From assembly GCF_021919345.1 (NCBI RefSeq), contig NZ_CP089293.1, positions 3,844,001-3,908,000 on the forward strand: a DNA stretch of 64,000 nucleotides. Direction: 5' to 3'. Source of the stretch: Paenarthrobacter nicotinovorans (GTDB taxonomy: Bacteria; Actinomycetota; Actinomycetes; Actinomycetales; Micrococcaceae). The notes beneath the pieces were generated by a model that was given only the letters and a program-made list of their open reading frames with translations, ran no database searches and had not been told where the DNA came from. Below are positions 35,046 through 44,296 of this stretch, piece by piece. Each line of letters begins with the position of its first letter. The first letter of the stretch is position 1. The position numbers were made by a program, and so were the translations under genes.

Positions 35046-35975
35046 CTAGAAGTGGGCGGGATCCGTGTTGGCGCCGCAGAGAACGACCGCCACGGTCTCG
35101 CCGTCGTTCGGTGTGTACGCCCCTGAAAGCAGGGCCGAGTACGCCGCGGCAGCGCCGTGTTCCACCACGATCCTGTGCTTCTCCCACAAGGCGCGCCGGG
35201 CGTCGACGATGTCCTGGTCCGTGACCAGGACGCTCTCTACCCCGGTCCGGCGGGCGACCCCGAAACCGATCTCGCCGATCCGCCGGGCACCCAGGGAATC
35301 GGCGGCAATGCCGGAGACAGCCACATCTACCGGCTCGCCCTGGGCCAGCGCGGTGTGCAGCGTGGGAACCGTCTCCGGTTCGACGCCCACCACATGGGCC
35401 CTCCCCTCAACGGCTGCGGCAATGCCGCCCATCAACCCGCCTCCACCTACGGCAACCAGTATGGTATCGACGTCGGGCAGTTCATCCAGCAGCTCAAGGC
35501 CGACGCCACCGGCACCCGCCACGATCTCCGGCTGGTCGTAAGCGTGGCAATAGACAGCGCCTTTTTCCTCCGCGAACTTCACGGCGGCGGCGTAGGCCTC
35601 GGCGTACTCGGCACCGCCTTGGACTACTGTGGCCCCAACGGCGTACAGCTTGTGGACCTTGTTCGCCGGAGCCGATTCGGGGACGAACACGGTGGCGGGA
35701 ACGCCGAGCTTCGCTGCGGCAAATGCGTTCGCCAGGCCGGCGTTCCCACCGGAAGCCACCACGATGCCGACGCCGGGATCCAATTCACCGTTCTCCCTGG
35801 CGGTGAGCAGCCGGTTGAAGGCACCGCGGGCCTTGAACGAGCCCGTGTGCTGCATGTACTCGCACTTGAACCACAAGTGGTACGGCTCCTGGTTCCCGCT
35901 TTCAGCAAGGGGCGTGTGCCGCACCCAGCCCGATGTCCGGGCGTATGCTGCTTCTACTTCTTCGCGTGTGACCAT
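35046..35975 (-). CDS. Threonine/serine dehydratase-like PLP enzyme
   Basis: 309 residues, fold type II. The PLP lysine is Lys48 in TGSFKARGAFNRL, followed by VASGGNAGLANA and the phosphate-binding loop VGGGGLMGG. Family members deaminate threonine or serine to the 2-oxo acid plus ammonia. It has no C-terminal ACT regulatory domain, so it resembles catabolic or serine-racemase-like members rather than biosynthetic IlvA. It is convergent with the orphan binding-protein gene. Racemase or other substrates cannot be excluded. Confidence 0.88.
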   Translation of the reverse strand: MVTREEVEAAYARTSGWVRHTPLAESGNQEPYHLWFKCEYMQHTGSFKARGAFNRLLTARENGELDPGVGIVVASGGNAGLANAFAAAKLGVPATVFVPESAPANKVHKLYAVGATVVQGGAEYAEAYAAAVKFAEEKGAVYCHAYDQPEIVAGAGGVGLELLDELPDVDTILVAVGGGGLMGGIAAAVEGRAHVVGVEPETVPTLHTALAQGEPVDVAVSGIAADSLGARRIGEIGFGVARRTGVESVLVTDQDIVDARRALWEKHRIVVEHGAAAAYSALLSGAYTPNDGETVAVVLCGANTDPAHF

Positions 35976-36037
35976 TGTGGCTGCACCTTTCGTCAGCTTT
36001 CATCCTATGGTTCGGCCGTCCCGCATAGGCTTGATCC

Positions 36038-36478
36038 ATGCCTGACTTTGTCCTCCGCCCCGCCGTAGCCACCGATGCCGCCTGGATTGCCGAGCTTCGC
36101 GCCGTGGTGATGCGGCCGGACCTGGAACGCCTCGGACGCTTCGACCCCGTGCGCGTCCGCGAGCGCTTCCTTGCCGCCTTCGAGCCGGAGCAAACCTACG
36201 TCATCCATAGCGACGGCGTCGACGCCGGAGTGATCGCGGTCAGGCCCGAAGCGGACGCCCGGTGGATAGAACATTTCTTCATCGCCCCGGCACATCAGGG
36301 CAAGGGACTTGGCGGGGCCGTTCTCCGGCATGTGATGGGCGCATCGGTGGACGAACGCCCCTTCCGCCTGGACGTGCTCCAGGGAAGCCCGGCCCGGCGT
36401 CTTTACGAACGGCACGGCTTCGTCCTGGAATCCGAGGACCCCGTCGACGTGTTCATGGTGGCCCCGGGCAACAGCTGA
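36038..36478 (+). CDS. GNAT-family N-acetyltransferase
   Basis: 146 residues with the acetyl-CoA motif FIAPAHQGKGLGGAVLRHV and the C-terminal YERHGFVLESEDPVDVFM strand typical of the fold. It transfers acetyl from acetyl-CoA to an amine of unknown identity. It is divergent from the dehydratase with a 62-base gap and may share its promoter region. There is no recognisable ribosome site. Confidence 0.85.
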   Translation: MPDFVLRPAVATDAAWIAELRAVVMRPDLERLGRFDPVRVRERFLAAFEPEQTYVIHSDGVDAGVIAVRPEADARWIEHFFIAPAHQGKGLGGAVLRHVMGASVDERPFRLDVLQGSPARRLYERHGFVLESEDPVDVFMVAPGNS

Positions 36479-36551
36479 CCACGCCTCCCCGGAATGCGGT
36501 AACCTCAGCACACACCACGCGGCCATGACGCGATACTTTCCGGGGGGAAAA

Positions 36552-37775
36552 ATGGGGAACTTTCGAGCGCGCTTGTTGATTCGATCGCGTCTGTTAAGAC
36601 GTGCAACCACTACTGCAACGGCAACGGGCCTTCTGGCATCCGGGCTGGTGGGCGCCGGACCAGCCCTTGCCGACTACCAGCCAACTCCGTACATCGACGG
36701 CGTTCCGTACGTTGGGTCCGAGATGCGCCGCCAGTACAACTACGACTACTGGGGTTGCAGGTACCCCGACGGTTCCAGCGACGGCATCACCCTGGAGTGG
36801 CTGCGCGACGGTGAGACCCTACCCCAGGAACGCCAGGGAGAAACCCTGAAGGTCCTGCCCGAAGACCAGGGCTCCAGGATCTCGTTGCGTGTCCATCCGT
36901 TGACTCCCGGTGAGCCCGGCTGCCCCACAGGCACGCAGTTGAGTGCGGAAACCGCGCCGATCAAAGCTTCCAACCGGGCAATGGGCTGGACAGGCAGGGG
37001 CAACTTCGAACCCCTGGCCCGGACCGCCGACGGCCGGCTGATCCTGTACCCGCGGACCTACACGTATTACAAGGGCGCCTGCGAGGGACCCTGCCCCGCG
37101 TACTGGGGAACATGGGACGAACCCCGGCAGGTAGGGGCGGGCTGGAACATGTTCAACATTGTCTTCTCGCCCGGCGACTTTGACGGCGACGGATTCAATG
37201 ACCTCCTTGCCAGGAACTCAGCGGGCCAGTTGTTCCTCTACCCGGGTGACGGCGACGGCGGCTGGCTTCCTGCCCGCCAGGTGGGCGCCGGTTGGAACAT
37301 TTTCGACTCGATCGTGGGTCCCGGGGACTTCAACGGCGACGGCCACAACGATGTCCTTGCCCGGAATCCCGCGGGCGATCTGTTCCTGTACCCCGGAGAT
37401 GGCGAGGGCGGGTGGCTGGCGCCCGGCAAGGTGGGCTGGGGCTGGCAGGTCATGAACAAGATCATCACCAGCGGCGACATGAACGGCGACGGCACAGTGG
37501 AGATCTTCGGCCGCGACCACAGCGGCGGCCTCCAGCTGTACCCCACCGACGGCCAGGGCGGCTGGGGTGTTCCCGCGTTCATGGGCAGCGGCTGGAACAC
37601 GTTCCGGGATGTGTCGGGCCTGGGCAGCTTCGCTCATCAGAAGTACAACAACCTGGTTGCCATCAACCAGAACGGCGATCTTGTCCTGTACTCCACAGGC
37701 GCTGCCACCACAGGGCTTTATGGTCCGTACGGCCCGGTCGGCAACGGCTGGGACGTGTTCCGGGAACTGCTCTAG
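36552..37775 (+). CDS. Secreted FG-GAP/VCBS-repeat protein
   Basis: 407 residues from ATG 36552, which has GGGGGG just upstream; a 9-residue longer frame lacks a site. The N-terminus is a signal peptide with arginines, a hydrophobic stretch and cleavage after PALA. After an Ig-like or unassigned region (about 40-140) come at least four repeats of some 50 residues. Several carry calcium-type loops (DFDGDGFND, DFNGDGHND, DMNGDGTVE), each followed by LFLYPGDG-like strands, as in beta-propellers of integrin type. No catalytic domain is seen, so a surface or extracellular binding role is most likely. It is followed by a terminator. Confidence 0.85.
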   Translation: MGNFRARLLIRSRLLRRATTTATATGLLASGLVGAGPALADYQPTPYIDGVPYVGSEMRRQYNYDYWGCRYPDGSSDGITLEWLRDGETLPQERQGETLKVLPEDQGSRISLRVHPLTPGEPGCPTGTQLSAETAPIKASNRAMGWTGRGNFEPLARTADGRLILYPRTYTYYKGACEGPCPAYWGTWDEPRQVGAGWNMFNIVFSPGDFDGDGFNDLLARNSAGQLFLYPGDGDGGWLPARQVGAGWNIFDSIVGPGDFNGDGHNDVLARNPAGDLFLYPGDGEGGWLAPGKVGWGWQVMNKIITSGDMNGDGTVEIFGRDHSGGLQLYPTDGQGGWGVPAFMGSGWNTFRDVSGLGSFAHQKYNNLVAINQNGDLVLYSTGAATTGLYGPYGPVGNGWDVFRELL

Positions 37776-37856
37776 CGGTCCATTAGAGGGACTGCCCCCA
37801 CACCGTCAGCTGGAGCTTCACCGTCGCGCGGGCATCATCCCCGCCCTCCGATGCGG

Positions 37857-37947
37857 AATTCTGCTGAATCATTGCCAGGAGCAGGCGGAACACGCCCCGC
37901 GTTTCCGGGGTTTTTCGCCGGCGCCAACGGAATGATCCAGCAGAATC
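37857..37947. repeat. Long imperfect inverted repeat enclosing a terminator
   Basis: A 17-base arm at 37857-37873 (core ATTCTGCTG, then ATCATT) is mirrored at 37931-37947, with 15 of 17 positions pairing. The 57-base interior contains a terminator. It lies between the convergent FG-GAP and LLM genes and may be a repeat element or a composite terminator. Confidence 0.6.
37895..37915 (+). terminator. Rho-independent terminator after the FG-GAP gene
   Basis: CCCCG (37895-37899), a six-base loop, CGGGG (37906-37910) and TTTTT (37911-37915). It has a genuine T-tract on the plus strand. Confidence 0.65.
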
Positions 37948-37958
37948 TGCACGCTTCA

Positions 37959-39284
37959 TCAGGAACGCACGGGCGTTTCCAGGCCCAGGTTTTCGCGGAG
38001 CGTGGCGCCCCGGTACTCCGTGGGGTACACGCCACGGTCCTGGAGCTCGGGCACAAGGTGGTTCACGATCTCGTCCAGGCCGGTGGGGATGAGCCATGGC
38101 GAAATGTTGAAGCCGTCCACGGCACCAACCCTGGCGTATTCGGCGAGGTGGTCGGCGACGGCGGTGTAGGAACCGGTAAAGGTGGCATCGATGCGTGCCG
38201 TCTTTGAGGTGACGAACTGCCGGATGCTCAAGCCCTTGTCCTTGGCCTCTGCCCTCCACTGATCGGCAAGTTGCCGTGCCTTGGCACCGTGGAATCCGCT
38301 GCCGCGGGTTTCGGACGTTTCCTCCACCACGGGATCGATCTCCGGGAGGGGACCATCGGGATCGTAGGAGGAAAGCTCGCGGCCCCAGAACTGTTCCAGG
38401 TAGGCAATCGCCTGCTGGGGTCCGATCTGCAGACTCCGGACCCAGGCCTTTTTCTCCTGGGCTTCCTGGTCCGTTGCGGCAAGGATGAATTCGCTGGCAG
38501 GCATGATCTGCACCGCGTTCGCACCCCGTCCGGCAGCTACGGAGCGGGAAACGATGTCGCGCCGGAACTCGACGGCGTCATCGAACTTGGGGTGCGCGGA
38601 GAAGATGACGTCCGCTTGCCGGGCAGCGAAGTCGCGGCCCTCGGGTGAGTCGCCGGCCTGGAACAGCACGGGCCGGTACTGGGCACTGCGGGGCAAGCGC
38701 GGGGTGACATCCACGGTGTAGTGCTGCCCTTGGTGCACCACCCGGCGTGCGGGGCCGGTGGGCGTTTCCCAGGAGTCCCAGATCCGCTTGGCAGTTTCGA
38801 CGAAAGCCTCGGCGTGCTTGTAGCGATCGGCGTGGTCAAGGTAGCCGCCGCGGCGGAAGTTTGCCCCGGTCCAGGCGTTGTCCGTCGTCACCACGTTCCA
38901 GGCGGCCCGCCCGCCGGAGATGAGGTCCAGCGAGGACAAACGGTGTGCAAGGTCTGCGGGGTCGTTGTAGGTGGTGTTCTGAGTAGCCACCAGGCCGATG
39001 TTCTTCGTCACGGACGCCAAAGCAGCGAGCATGGTCTGGGCATCGGGCCGTCCGGCGACATCCAGGGCATGCGGGCGCCCGAGGTGTTCGCGGAGCCGCA
39101 GCCCTTCCCCCAGGAAGAACGCGGCGAACTTGCCACGCTCAGCCGTTTGCACGATGTGGCGGAACGATTCGAAGTCGGTCTGCGAACCGGATTCGGCCGC
39201 TTTCCAGATGGTGCCGGAGTTGACGCCCTGGAAGAAGATACCGAACTGGATCCGGCCGCTCGGCTGGAAGATATCGCGTGTCAT
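37959..39284 (-). CDS. LLM flavin-dependent monooxygenase, NtaA/SnaA/DszA family
   Basis: 441 residues, the normal length for this group of two-component monooxygenases that use FMNH2 from a separate reductase. Features: FGIFFQGVNSGTIWKAAESGS, ERGKFAAFFLGEGL, LISGGRAAWNVVTTDN, YKHAEAFVETAKRIWDSW, PRSAQYRPVLFQAGDSPEGRDFAA and GFNISPWLIPTGLD. Relatives oxidise nitrilotriacetate, dibenzothiophene sulfone or S-/N-substituted amino acids (YtnJ). Last of a tightly packed operon with an amino-acid ABC importer, it overlaps the previous gene by four bases. A sulfur-compound substrate is inferred. Confidence 0.88.
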   Translation of the reverse strand: MTRDIFQPSGRIQFGIFFQGVNSGTIWKAAESGSQTDFESFRHIVQTAERGKFAAFFLGEGLRLREHLGRPHALDVAGRPDAQTMLAALASVTKNIGLVATQNTTYNDPADLAHRLSSLDLISGGRAAWNVVTTDNAWTGANFRRGGYLDHADRYKHAEAFVETAKRIWDSWETPTGPARRVVHQGQHYTVDVTPRLPRSAQYRPVLFQAGDSPEGRDFAARQADVIFSAHPKFDDAVEFRRDIVSRSVAAGRGANAVQIMPASEFILAATDQEAQEKKAWVRSLQIGPQQAIAYLEQFWGRELSSYDPDGPLPEIDPVVEETSETRGSGFHGAKARQLADQWRAEAKDKGLSIRQFVTSKTARIDATFTGSYTAVADHLAEYARVGAVDGFNISPWLIPTGLDEIVNHLVPELQDRGVYPTEYRGATLRENLGLETPVRS

Positions 39285-40366
39285 GCTGGTCCCTGCTTTC
39301 CTGCGGCGACGGCCGCGGCAGATGTCGAATAGCGGCTTTGGGGGCGCTCCAGGCCGAGTACATCGCGGAACGTTCCATCCAGGACGGGCGGCCGCACTGA
39401 ACCGCGGCGCCGGAGCTCCGGGAGGACCAGCCGTGACAGTTCCTCCAGCTCCACTTCCAGGGCCGCGGGGTGGAGGCGGACTCCGTCGGCCTCGGCGAGC
39501 AGCACCTCAAGGAGCTCGATGAGTCCATCGGCGGGGCCGGTGTAACGCGCCCGTTCGCTGTCGGACAGGGCCGCCTCGGGTGAGGCCACCGGGCGTGAGG
39601 CCGCGCTTTGCCCGCGTGCGTCCAGGATGACGTCGAGCTCCGCCACAATCGCCACCGAGCCGCCCAACCGTGCGCGGACATCCCGGATTTCGGCAGTCAG
39701 CAGCTCGGGCGTCGGTGCGGACACCAGGACAGCGTCCACGGCCTCAACCGGAACCTGGCCTTCGCCCACCAGCTTCGCAGCTGCCAGCACGGGCAACTGG
39801 CCTTGCAGGGGCCTGGGGATGATGGACGGTCCCTTCACGGAATACGGCGTGCCACTGAAGTCAGCCGGGGTTTCAAAGTCCACGTAGTGAAGCTTGTCGA
39901 CGTCCAGGTAGCGCCCCGTGGCGACATCGCGGATCACGGCGTCGTCTTCCCAGGAATCCCAGAGCCGGCGGCCTGCTTCGATCGAGGCGGCAGCTTCCTG
40001 TGCAAGAGCGTTACCCGTGACAAAGGACCGTCCGACGGCGGCAGCGGCCTCGGGCGACTCCGCCGCCGTGGCAATCCACCCGGCCCTGCCGCCGGAAACG
40101 TAGTCCAGGCTGGCAAGCTGTGTGGAAATGTGGAACGGCTCCGTATATACAGTGTCTACCTCGGGGACCACGGCGATGGTCCGTGTGATTGGTCCGGCAA
40201 AGGCCGCCCGTTGCAGGGCGTTCGCGCGACCGGCTTCCGGGGTGTCCTTGAAGGTTGCCGCGTGGAAGCCCGCGGACTCGGCGTCGAGGACGGCGCGGGC
40301 AAGGTTTGCGTACCCGGCACCATCGAGTTCAATGGCCAGGAACCCGGCCTTCTTGGCAATGCTCAC
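39281..40366 (-). CDS. Diverged LLM-family protein
   Basis: 361 residues; the GTG start overlaps the DUF1684 stop (GTGA) and its stop overlaps the next gene's ATG. It keeps the family's LDYVSGGRAGWIATA motif and the AGRRLWDSWEDDAVI segment, so it is related to NtaA-type enzymes. It is shorter and lacks the conserved N-terminal aromatic and E-x-H parts. It could be a monooxygenase with a different substrate or a partner subunit of its neighbours. Confidence 0.75.
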   Translation of the reverse strand: MSIAKKAGFLAIELDGAGYANLARAVLDAESAGFHAATFKDTPEAGRANALQRAAFAGPITRTIAVVPEVDTVYTEPFHISTQLASLDYVSGGRAGWIATAAESPEAAAAVGRSFVTGNALAQEAAASIEAGRRLWDSWEDDAVIRDVATGRYLDVDKLHYVDFETPADFSGTPYSVKGPSIIPRPLQGQLPVLAAAKLVGEGQVPVEAVDAVLVSAPTPELLTAEIRDVRARLGGSVAIVAELDVILDARGQSAASRPVASPEAALSDSERARYTGPADGLIELLEVLLAEADGVRLHPAALEVELEELSRLVLPELRRRGSVRPPVLDGTFRDVLGLERPQSRYSTSAAAVAAGKQGPA

Positions 40367-41208
40367 TTCTGGTCCTGACGTTCGTAGGGAATCTTCTCGC
40401 CGGCTTCAATGGCCACCGGGAGCCGGTTTTCGGCGGGAGGCAGCGGGCAGGTAGCAAGGTCGGTGTAGGCGCACGGCAGGTTCACTGCCCGGTTGAAATC
40501 GAGCCGCACCGAGCCATCTGCGGCGGGAACCACGGACAGCGAGCGGTTGGCCGCGTAGGTGGTCTTGCCGGAGGTCTGGTCGGTGAACAGCACGGACAGG
40601 GAACCCGGGGCATGCCCGTTGAAGGCTGTCAGCGCGAGTTCCTCGCCGGCCAGCTTGAAGCGGATCTCGCCCGGGGCTTCGTACACGTGCTGGATGCCTT
40701 CGACGGCGGCACCCACCGTGGTGGGCCGCGGGACCTCGAACGGGACAAAGGTACCGGCCACGGCGAAGGCAGCATTGGGCGTGTACGCCGGAGTGCCCTG
40801 GTACTGACGCAGGAGCGCGTTTTCCGGGTTTCGGGGACGCACGATGTACTCGCCGCCGCGCTTGGCAACCTCGATCACTGTGTCTCCTGATACCAGGTTG
40901 ATGCCGCCGCGTTCCTCAATGGGTCCCAGCTCGAGGACGGTCCCGTTGTTCAGCTCGACACCGTCCTGCTGCAGGCTTTCGCCCGGTTCCAGGACGACAC
41001 GCACGACGTCGGCGTCCACACTCCAGGTGCCGGGGGCACCTTCCAGCCGGGTCGCGTCGCCGGTCAGCCAGTGCAGGTGGGTCACGGCGAGGAAGCCGTG
41101 CGGGTGGGCACGGTGACGCTCATGGGCGTCGTGCCATTCCTGCCATTCCTCGTCAAAGGCTTCGAGGCCGGAGGCGGTGTTCGTGGCGCTGTCAGTTTGC
41201 GTAGACAT
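40363..41208 (-). CDS. DUF1684 domain protein
   Basis: 281 residues. The sequence matches what I know of DUF1684: an N-terminal WHDAHERHRAHPHGFLAVTHLHWL stretch, a beta-rich middle with EVAKRGGEYIVRPRNPEN and a C-terminal LDFNRAVNLPCAYTDLATCPLPP with conserved Asn, Pro and Cys. No function is established for the family to my knowledge. Its start lies inside the end of the preceding LLM gene (17-base overlap) and its stop overlaps the next, so it is translated with three monooxygenase-like proteins and an importer. A role in handling their substrate or product is inferred. Confidence 0.8.
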   Translation of the reverse strand: MSTQTDSATNTASGLEAFDEEWQEWHDAHERHRAHPHGFLAVTHLHWLTGDATRLEGAPGTWSVDADVVRVVLEPGESLQQDGVELNNGTVLELGPIEERGGINLVSGDTVIEVAKRGGEYIVRPRNPENALLRQYQGTPAYTPNAAFAVAGTFVPFEVPRPTTVGAAVEGIQHVYEAPGEIRFKLAGEELALTAFNGHAPGSLSVLFTDQTSGKTTYAANRSLSVVPAADGSVRLDFNRAVNLPCAYTDLATCPLPPAENRLPVAIEAGEKIPYERQDQK

Positions 41209-42358
41209 GGGCGTTGTCCGTCCTGTTGAAGGCGTGGTCTGCGGTTACGGTTGCTGCGGCGTCCGGTTCGGTGGCGCCGGCGAATTCCGGGCGGCCGCCG
41301 AAGGGATCGTCGGATTCCCACAGGGTTGTCGGTGCGGACGCCCGGACTGCGGGAATGACGTCCAGGGCGAAGCGTTCCAGTATCTCCAGCTGCTGTTCGA
41401 ACGGCAGTGTGGTGGGCAGGGAGATCGACTGGAGATCGTGGTTGTACAGCGAGTGGTAGCTGAGGATCTTGTCGATTACCTGCTCCGGGCTGCCTACCAG
41501 GGCCGGTCCCTCCGCCACGGCGTGGTGGATATCCCGGAACGGTGTGTTGTTGCCCGGAACGTTGCGCCCGGCAGTGAGTCCTTCGTAAACCGGGCCGTAT
41601 TGCCGGATGGCTTCCTGGGTGGTGTCCGCGATGAACACACCGCCGGCACCGCTGCCCGAGCCGAGGTACTGATGCCGGGGATCGTGCCCGTGGCGCTCGT
41701 ACTCTTCGCGGTAATGGTCGATCAGGACTTTGTAGTTCCCGCGCGGCTGGATGGCGTTGGCCGTGAACAGGGGATCGCCCCATTTGGCGGCGAGCGCAGC
41801 GGACGTCAGGGTTGTAGCCGAGCCGTGCCAAATCCGGGGCGACCCCGCGAAGGGGCGGGGCGTCGTCGTGGTTGGCTCGGTCAGGGCGGGCCGGAAGCGG
41901 CCCGACCACGTGACGCTTTCCTTGCGCCACAGCGTACGCAGCAGCGCGTACTTTTCCGCGAGCAGGTCCCACTGGTCATCGAGGGACAGCCCGAACAGCG
42001 GGTACTGCAGGACCTCGTTGCCCTTGCCGATCACGAGCTCCAGGCGGCCGCGGCTCAGTTGGTCGATGGTGGCGTAGTCTTCCGCCACCCGCACGGGATC
42101 CAGCACGGAGAGTACGGTGACGCCGGTCTGGAGGCGGATCCGGGTGGTGACGGCGGCAATCGCGGCGAGGACCGTCGTCGGGGATGACGAGACGAACTCG
42201 CCGGCGTGGCGCTCTCCCACGGAGAAGCTGTCGAAACCGAGTTCCTCCGCGCGGCGAGCCGTCTCCACCACCTGGTTGAGCCGATCAGCAGTGGAGACGA
42301 TCTCCCCCGTCACCGGATTCTTCAGGTGCGGGATGATGTCGAGGACTTGGAACTTCAC
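41192..42358 (-). CDS. LLM-class flavin-dependent oxidoreductase
   Basis: 388 residues from GTG 42358, which overlaps the binding-protein stop (GTGA). Luciferase-like features: FQVLDIIPHLKNPVTGE, ELGFDSFSVGERHAGEFVSSS, TRIRLQTGVTVLSVLDPVRVAEDYATIDQLS and ELVIGKGNEVLQYPLFG. It has the CE1758/YtmO-like character of oxidoreductases found with amino-acid importers. It differs from the NtaA-type enzymes downstream, so the operon encodes two kinds of LLM protein. Substrate unknown. Confidence 0.87.
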   Translation of the reverse strand: MKFQVLDIIPHLKNPVTGEIVSTADRLNQVVETARRAEELGFDSFSVGERHAGEFVSSSPTTVLAAIAAVTTRIRLQTGVTVLSVLDPVRVAEDYATIDQLSRGRLELVIGKGNEVLQYPLFGLSLDDQWDLLAEKYALLRTLWRKESVTWSGRFRPALTEPTTTTPRPFAGSPRIWHGSATTLTSAALAAKWGDPLFTANAIQPRGNYKVLIDHYREEYERHGHDPRHQYLGSGSGAGGVFIADTTQEAIRQYGPVYEGLTAGRNVPGNNTPFRDIHHAVAEGPALVGSPEQVIDKILSYHSLYNHDLQSISLPTTLPFEQQLEILERFALDVIPAVRASAPTTLWESDDPFGGRPEFAGATEPDAAATVTADHAFNRTDNAHVYAN

Positions 42359-43374
42359 TTTCCCGTCCCAAAAGTGGCTTCCGTGACGGTCTTGGACTCC
42401 GGCACGGCTTCTTCGGAAAGTCCCCAGCGTTCCAGGACCTTGCCGTACGAGCCGTCCTTGATGGTGGAGTTCAGGGCTTCGGTGATGGCCGGAGCCAGGC
42501 CGTTGCCCTTGAGGGTGGTGGCTGCCACCAACGTTTCGGAGGGCCATCCGGCGTTGACCTTGCCAACTACCTTGAGGTCGTCGCGGGTGTTCTCGCGATA
42601 GGTCACCGAGGGGTACGGAGCGAGGTTCAGGTCGGTGCGGCCGGATGACAACGCCAGGATGGTGTCGGCGTCGGAGGAGTAGTACTGAAGGGTGGCGGGA
42701 GCCTTGCCCTTCGCTTCGAGCTCCTTGTTCCAAGCCAGCAGGATCTTCTCCTGGTTGGTGCCGGAGCCCACGGAGATCTTCAGGCCGGAGATGTCATCCG
42801 AGCCCTTAATGTCGTAGCTGGAGCTCTTCTTCGCTTCGAAGCCCATGAACGCGGCACGGTACGTGGAGAAGTCGAACAGCTTCACGCGGGCGGCGTTGAT
42901 GCCCACGTTGGAGAAGACGGCCTCGAAGTCACCGGACTGGGTCTTGAGCGGCCAGTTCTCCCACGACGTCACCTGCAGGTCCAGGTCCAGGCCGAGCTTG
43001 TCGGCGACAAGCTGGGCGATATCCACTTCCACGCCGATCGGCGTTTTGTCGTCGGTGGCGTGGAAGGACAGCGGTATGGAGCCGGCTGTGGTGGCAACGG
43101 TCAGCTTGCCGTCCTTCGCGATGGCTGCGGGAACCGCTGCGGCCGCCGTCGTGTCCTTCTCACCCCGGATCCGGTTCTGGTCCACGGAGGTGTTGTAGAC
43201 GATTCCGTTCCTGGCGGCTTCGGATTCGGGCTTTGCTGCCGACGCTCCAGGATCGGAGCACCCCGCCAGCGCAGGAAGCACGACGGCGGGAAGTACAGCA
43301 AGTGCCAGGAGCCGGCTTTTAGTTGAGCGCGGTTTTGTTTCATGAGCGGCGAAGCCGTGGGCGGTGCGAAGCAT
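42355..43374 (-). CDS. ABC substrate-binding lipoprotein, amino acid type
   Basis: 339 residues. A long basic N-terminus (about 20 residues) precedes the hydrophobic stretch and the lipobox LAGC, then SDPGASAAK. Family-3 binding-protein features: GKLTVATTAGSIPLSFHATDD, GVEVDIAQLVADKLGLD, AVFSNVGINAARVKLFDFSTY and GSGTNQEKILLAW. It is 10 bases downstream of the ATPase gene and is the dedicated receptor of this importer. It is paralogous to the lipoprotein at 33984-34967. Ligand not identified; a polar amino acid or its S-substituted form is likely. Confidence 0.9.
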   Translation of the reverse strand: MLRTAHGFAAHETKPRSTKSRLLALAVLPAVVLPALAGCSDPGASAAKPESEAARNGIVYNTSVDQNRIRGEKDTTAAAAVPAAIAKDGKLTVATTAGSIPLSFHATDDKTPIGVEVDIAQLVADKLGLDLDLQVTSWENWPLKTQSGDFEAVFSNVGINAARVKLFDFSTYRAAFMGFEAKKSSSYDIKGSDDISGLKISVGSGTNQEKILLAWNKELEAKGKAPATLQYYSSDADTILALSSGRTDLNLAPYPSVTYRENTRDDLKVVGKVNAGWPSETLVAATTLKGNGLAPAITEALNSTIKDGSYGKVLERWGLSEEAVPESKTVTEATFGTGK

Positions 43375-43384
43375 GGAGGGTGTC

Positions 43385-44296
43385 CTAGATGTTGAAAGCT
43401 GGTTCGATGACTTTGGAGAAGAAGCTCCGGGTGCGTTCCTCGCGGGGGTTGGCGAAGATGTCCTGGGGTGTGCCGGACTCGACGATCAGGCCGTCGTCCA
43501 TGAACACCACGGTGTCCGCGACGTCCCGGGCAAAGCCCATCTCGTGAGTCACGATGATGAGCGTGGTTCCGGACGTGGCGAGTTCCCGGATAACGTCGAG
43601 GACCTCGTTGACCAGCTCCGGGTCCAACGCGGACGTCGGCTCGTCGAAGAGCAGGATCTTGGGATCGAGTGCCAACGCCCGGGCGATGGCAACGCGCTGC
43701 TGCTGGCCGCCGGAGAGCTGGCGGGGGTAGGCGTCGGCGCGGTCTTTCAAGCCCACCCGGTCCAGGAGCTCCAAACCACGCTTCCGGGCCTCGGCCTTGG
43801 AACGCTTCTGGGCCACGATCGGCGCTTCGATGACGTTCTCCAGTGCCGTGAGGTGCGGGAAGAGGTTGAAGCTCTGGAACACCATGCCGATGTTGGTGCG
43901 CTGCTTGAGGATGTCCTTCTCACGGAGCTCATGGAGCTTGTTGCCGCGGACCTCATAACCCACCAGTTCGCCATCGATGGTGATGTAGCCGCCGTCCACC
44001 TTTTCCAGGTGGTTGATGGTCCGGAGCAGGGTGGACTTGCCCGAACCGGAGGGGCCCACGATCACCGCGACGCCGCCCGGCGGAACCGACAGTGACACGC
44101 CTTTGAGGACCTCGGTGGCGCCAAAGGACTTACGGACGTTGGTGATATCCACCTGTCCTCGGGTCGCTTGCCGGTCAGCAGAGGCGGGCCGGGCCGCCGT
44201 CGTGCCGGCTGACGCGGCAGCCGAAGTTTCAGCCGGAGCCTCGTCCGCGGCCTGTGCTGTCGTCTTGGATTCTTTGCGTGCGGCGACGGTGCTCAT
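43385..44296 (-). CDS. Amino acid ABC transporter ATP-binding protein
   Basis: 303 residues from ATG 44296, overlapping the permease stop (ATGA). An unusual Ala/Thr-rich tail of about 48 residues precedes the ATPase core. Core motifs: Walker [11 protein letters not shown]-loop [17 protein letters not shown], signature LSGGQQQR, Walker [13 protein letters not shown], and H-loop [13 protein letters not shown]. It is close to GlnQ/TcyC-type ATPases. It powers the permease encoded just upstream and perhaps serves both binding proteins of the region. Confidence 0.95.
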   Translation of the reverse strand: MSTVAARKESKTTAQAADEAPAETSAAASAGTTAARPASADRQATRGQVDITNVRKSFGATEVLKGVSLSVPPGGVAVIVGPSGSGKSTLLRTINHLEKVDGGYITIDGELVGYEVRGNKLHELREKDILKQRTNIGMVFQSFNLFPHLTALENVIEAPIVAQKRSKAEARKRGLELLDRVGLKDRADAYPRQLSGGQQQRVAIARALALDPKILLFDEPTSALDPELVNEVLDVIRELATSGTTLIIVTHEMGFARDVADTVVFMDDGLIVESGTPQDIFANPREERTRSFFSKVIEPAFNI

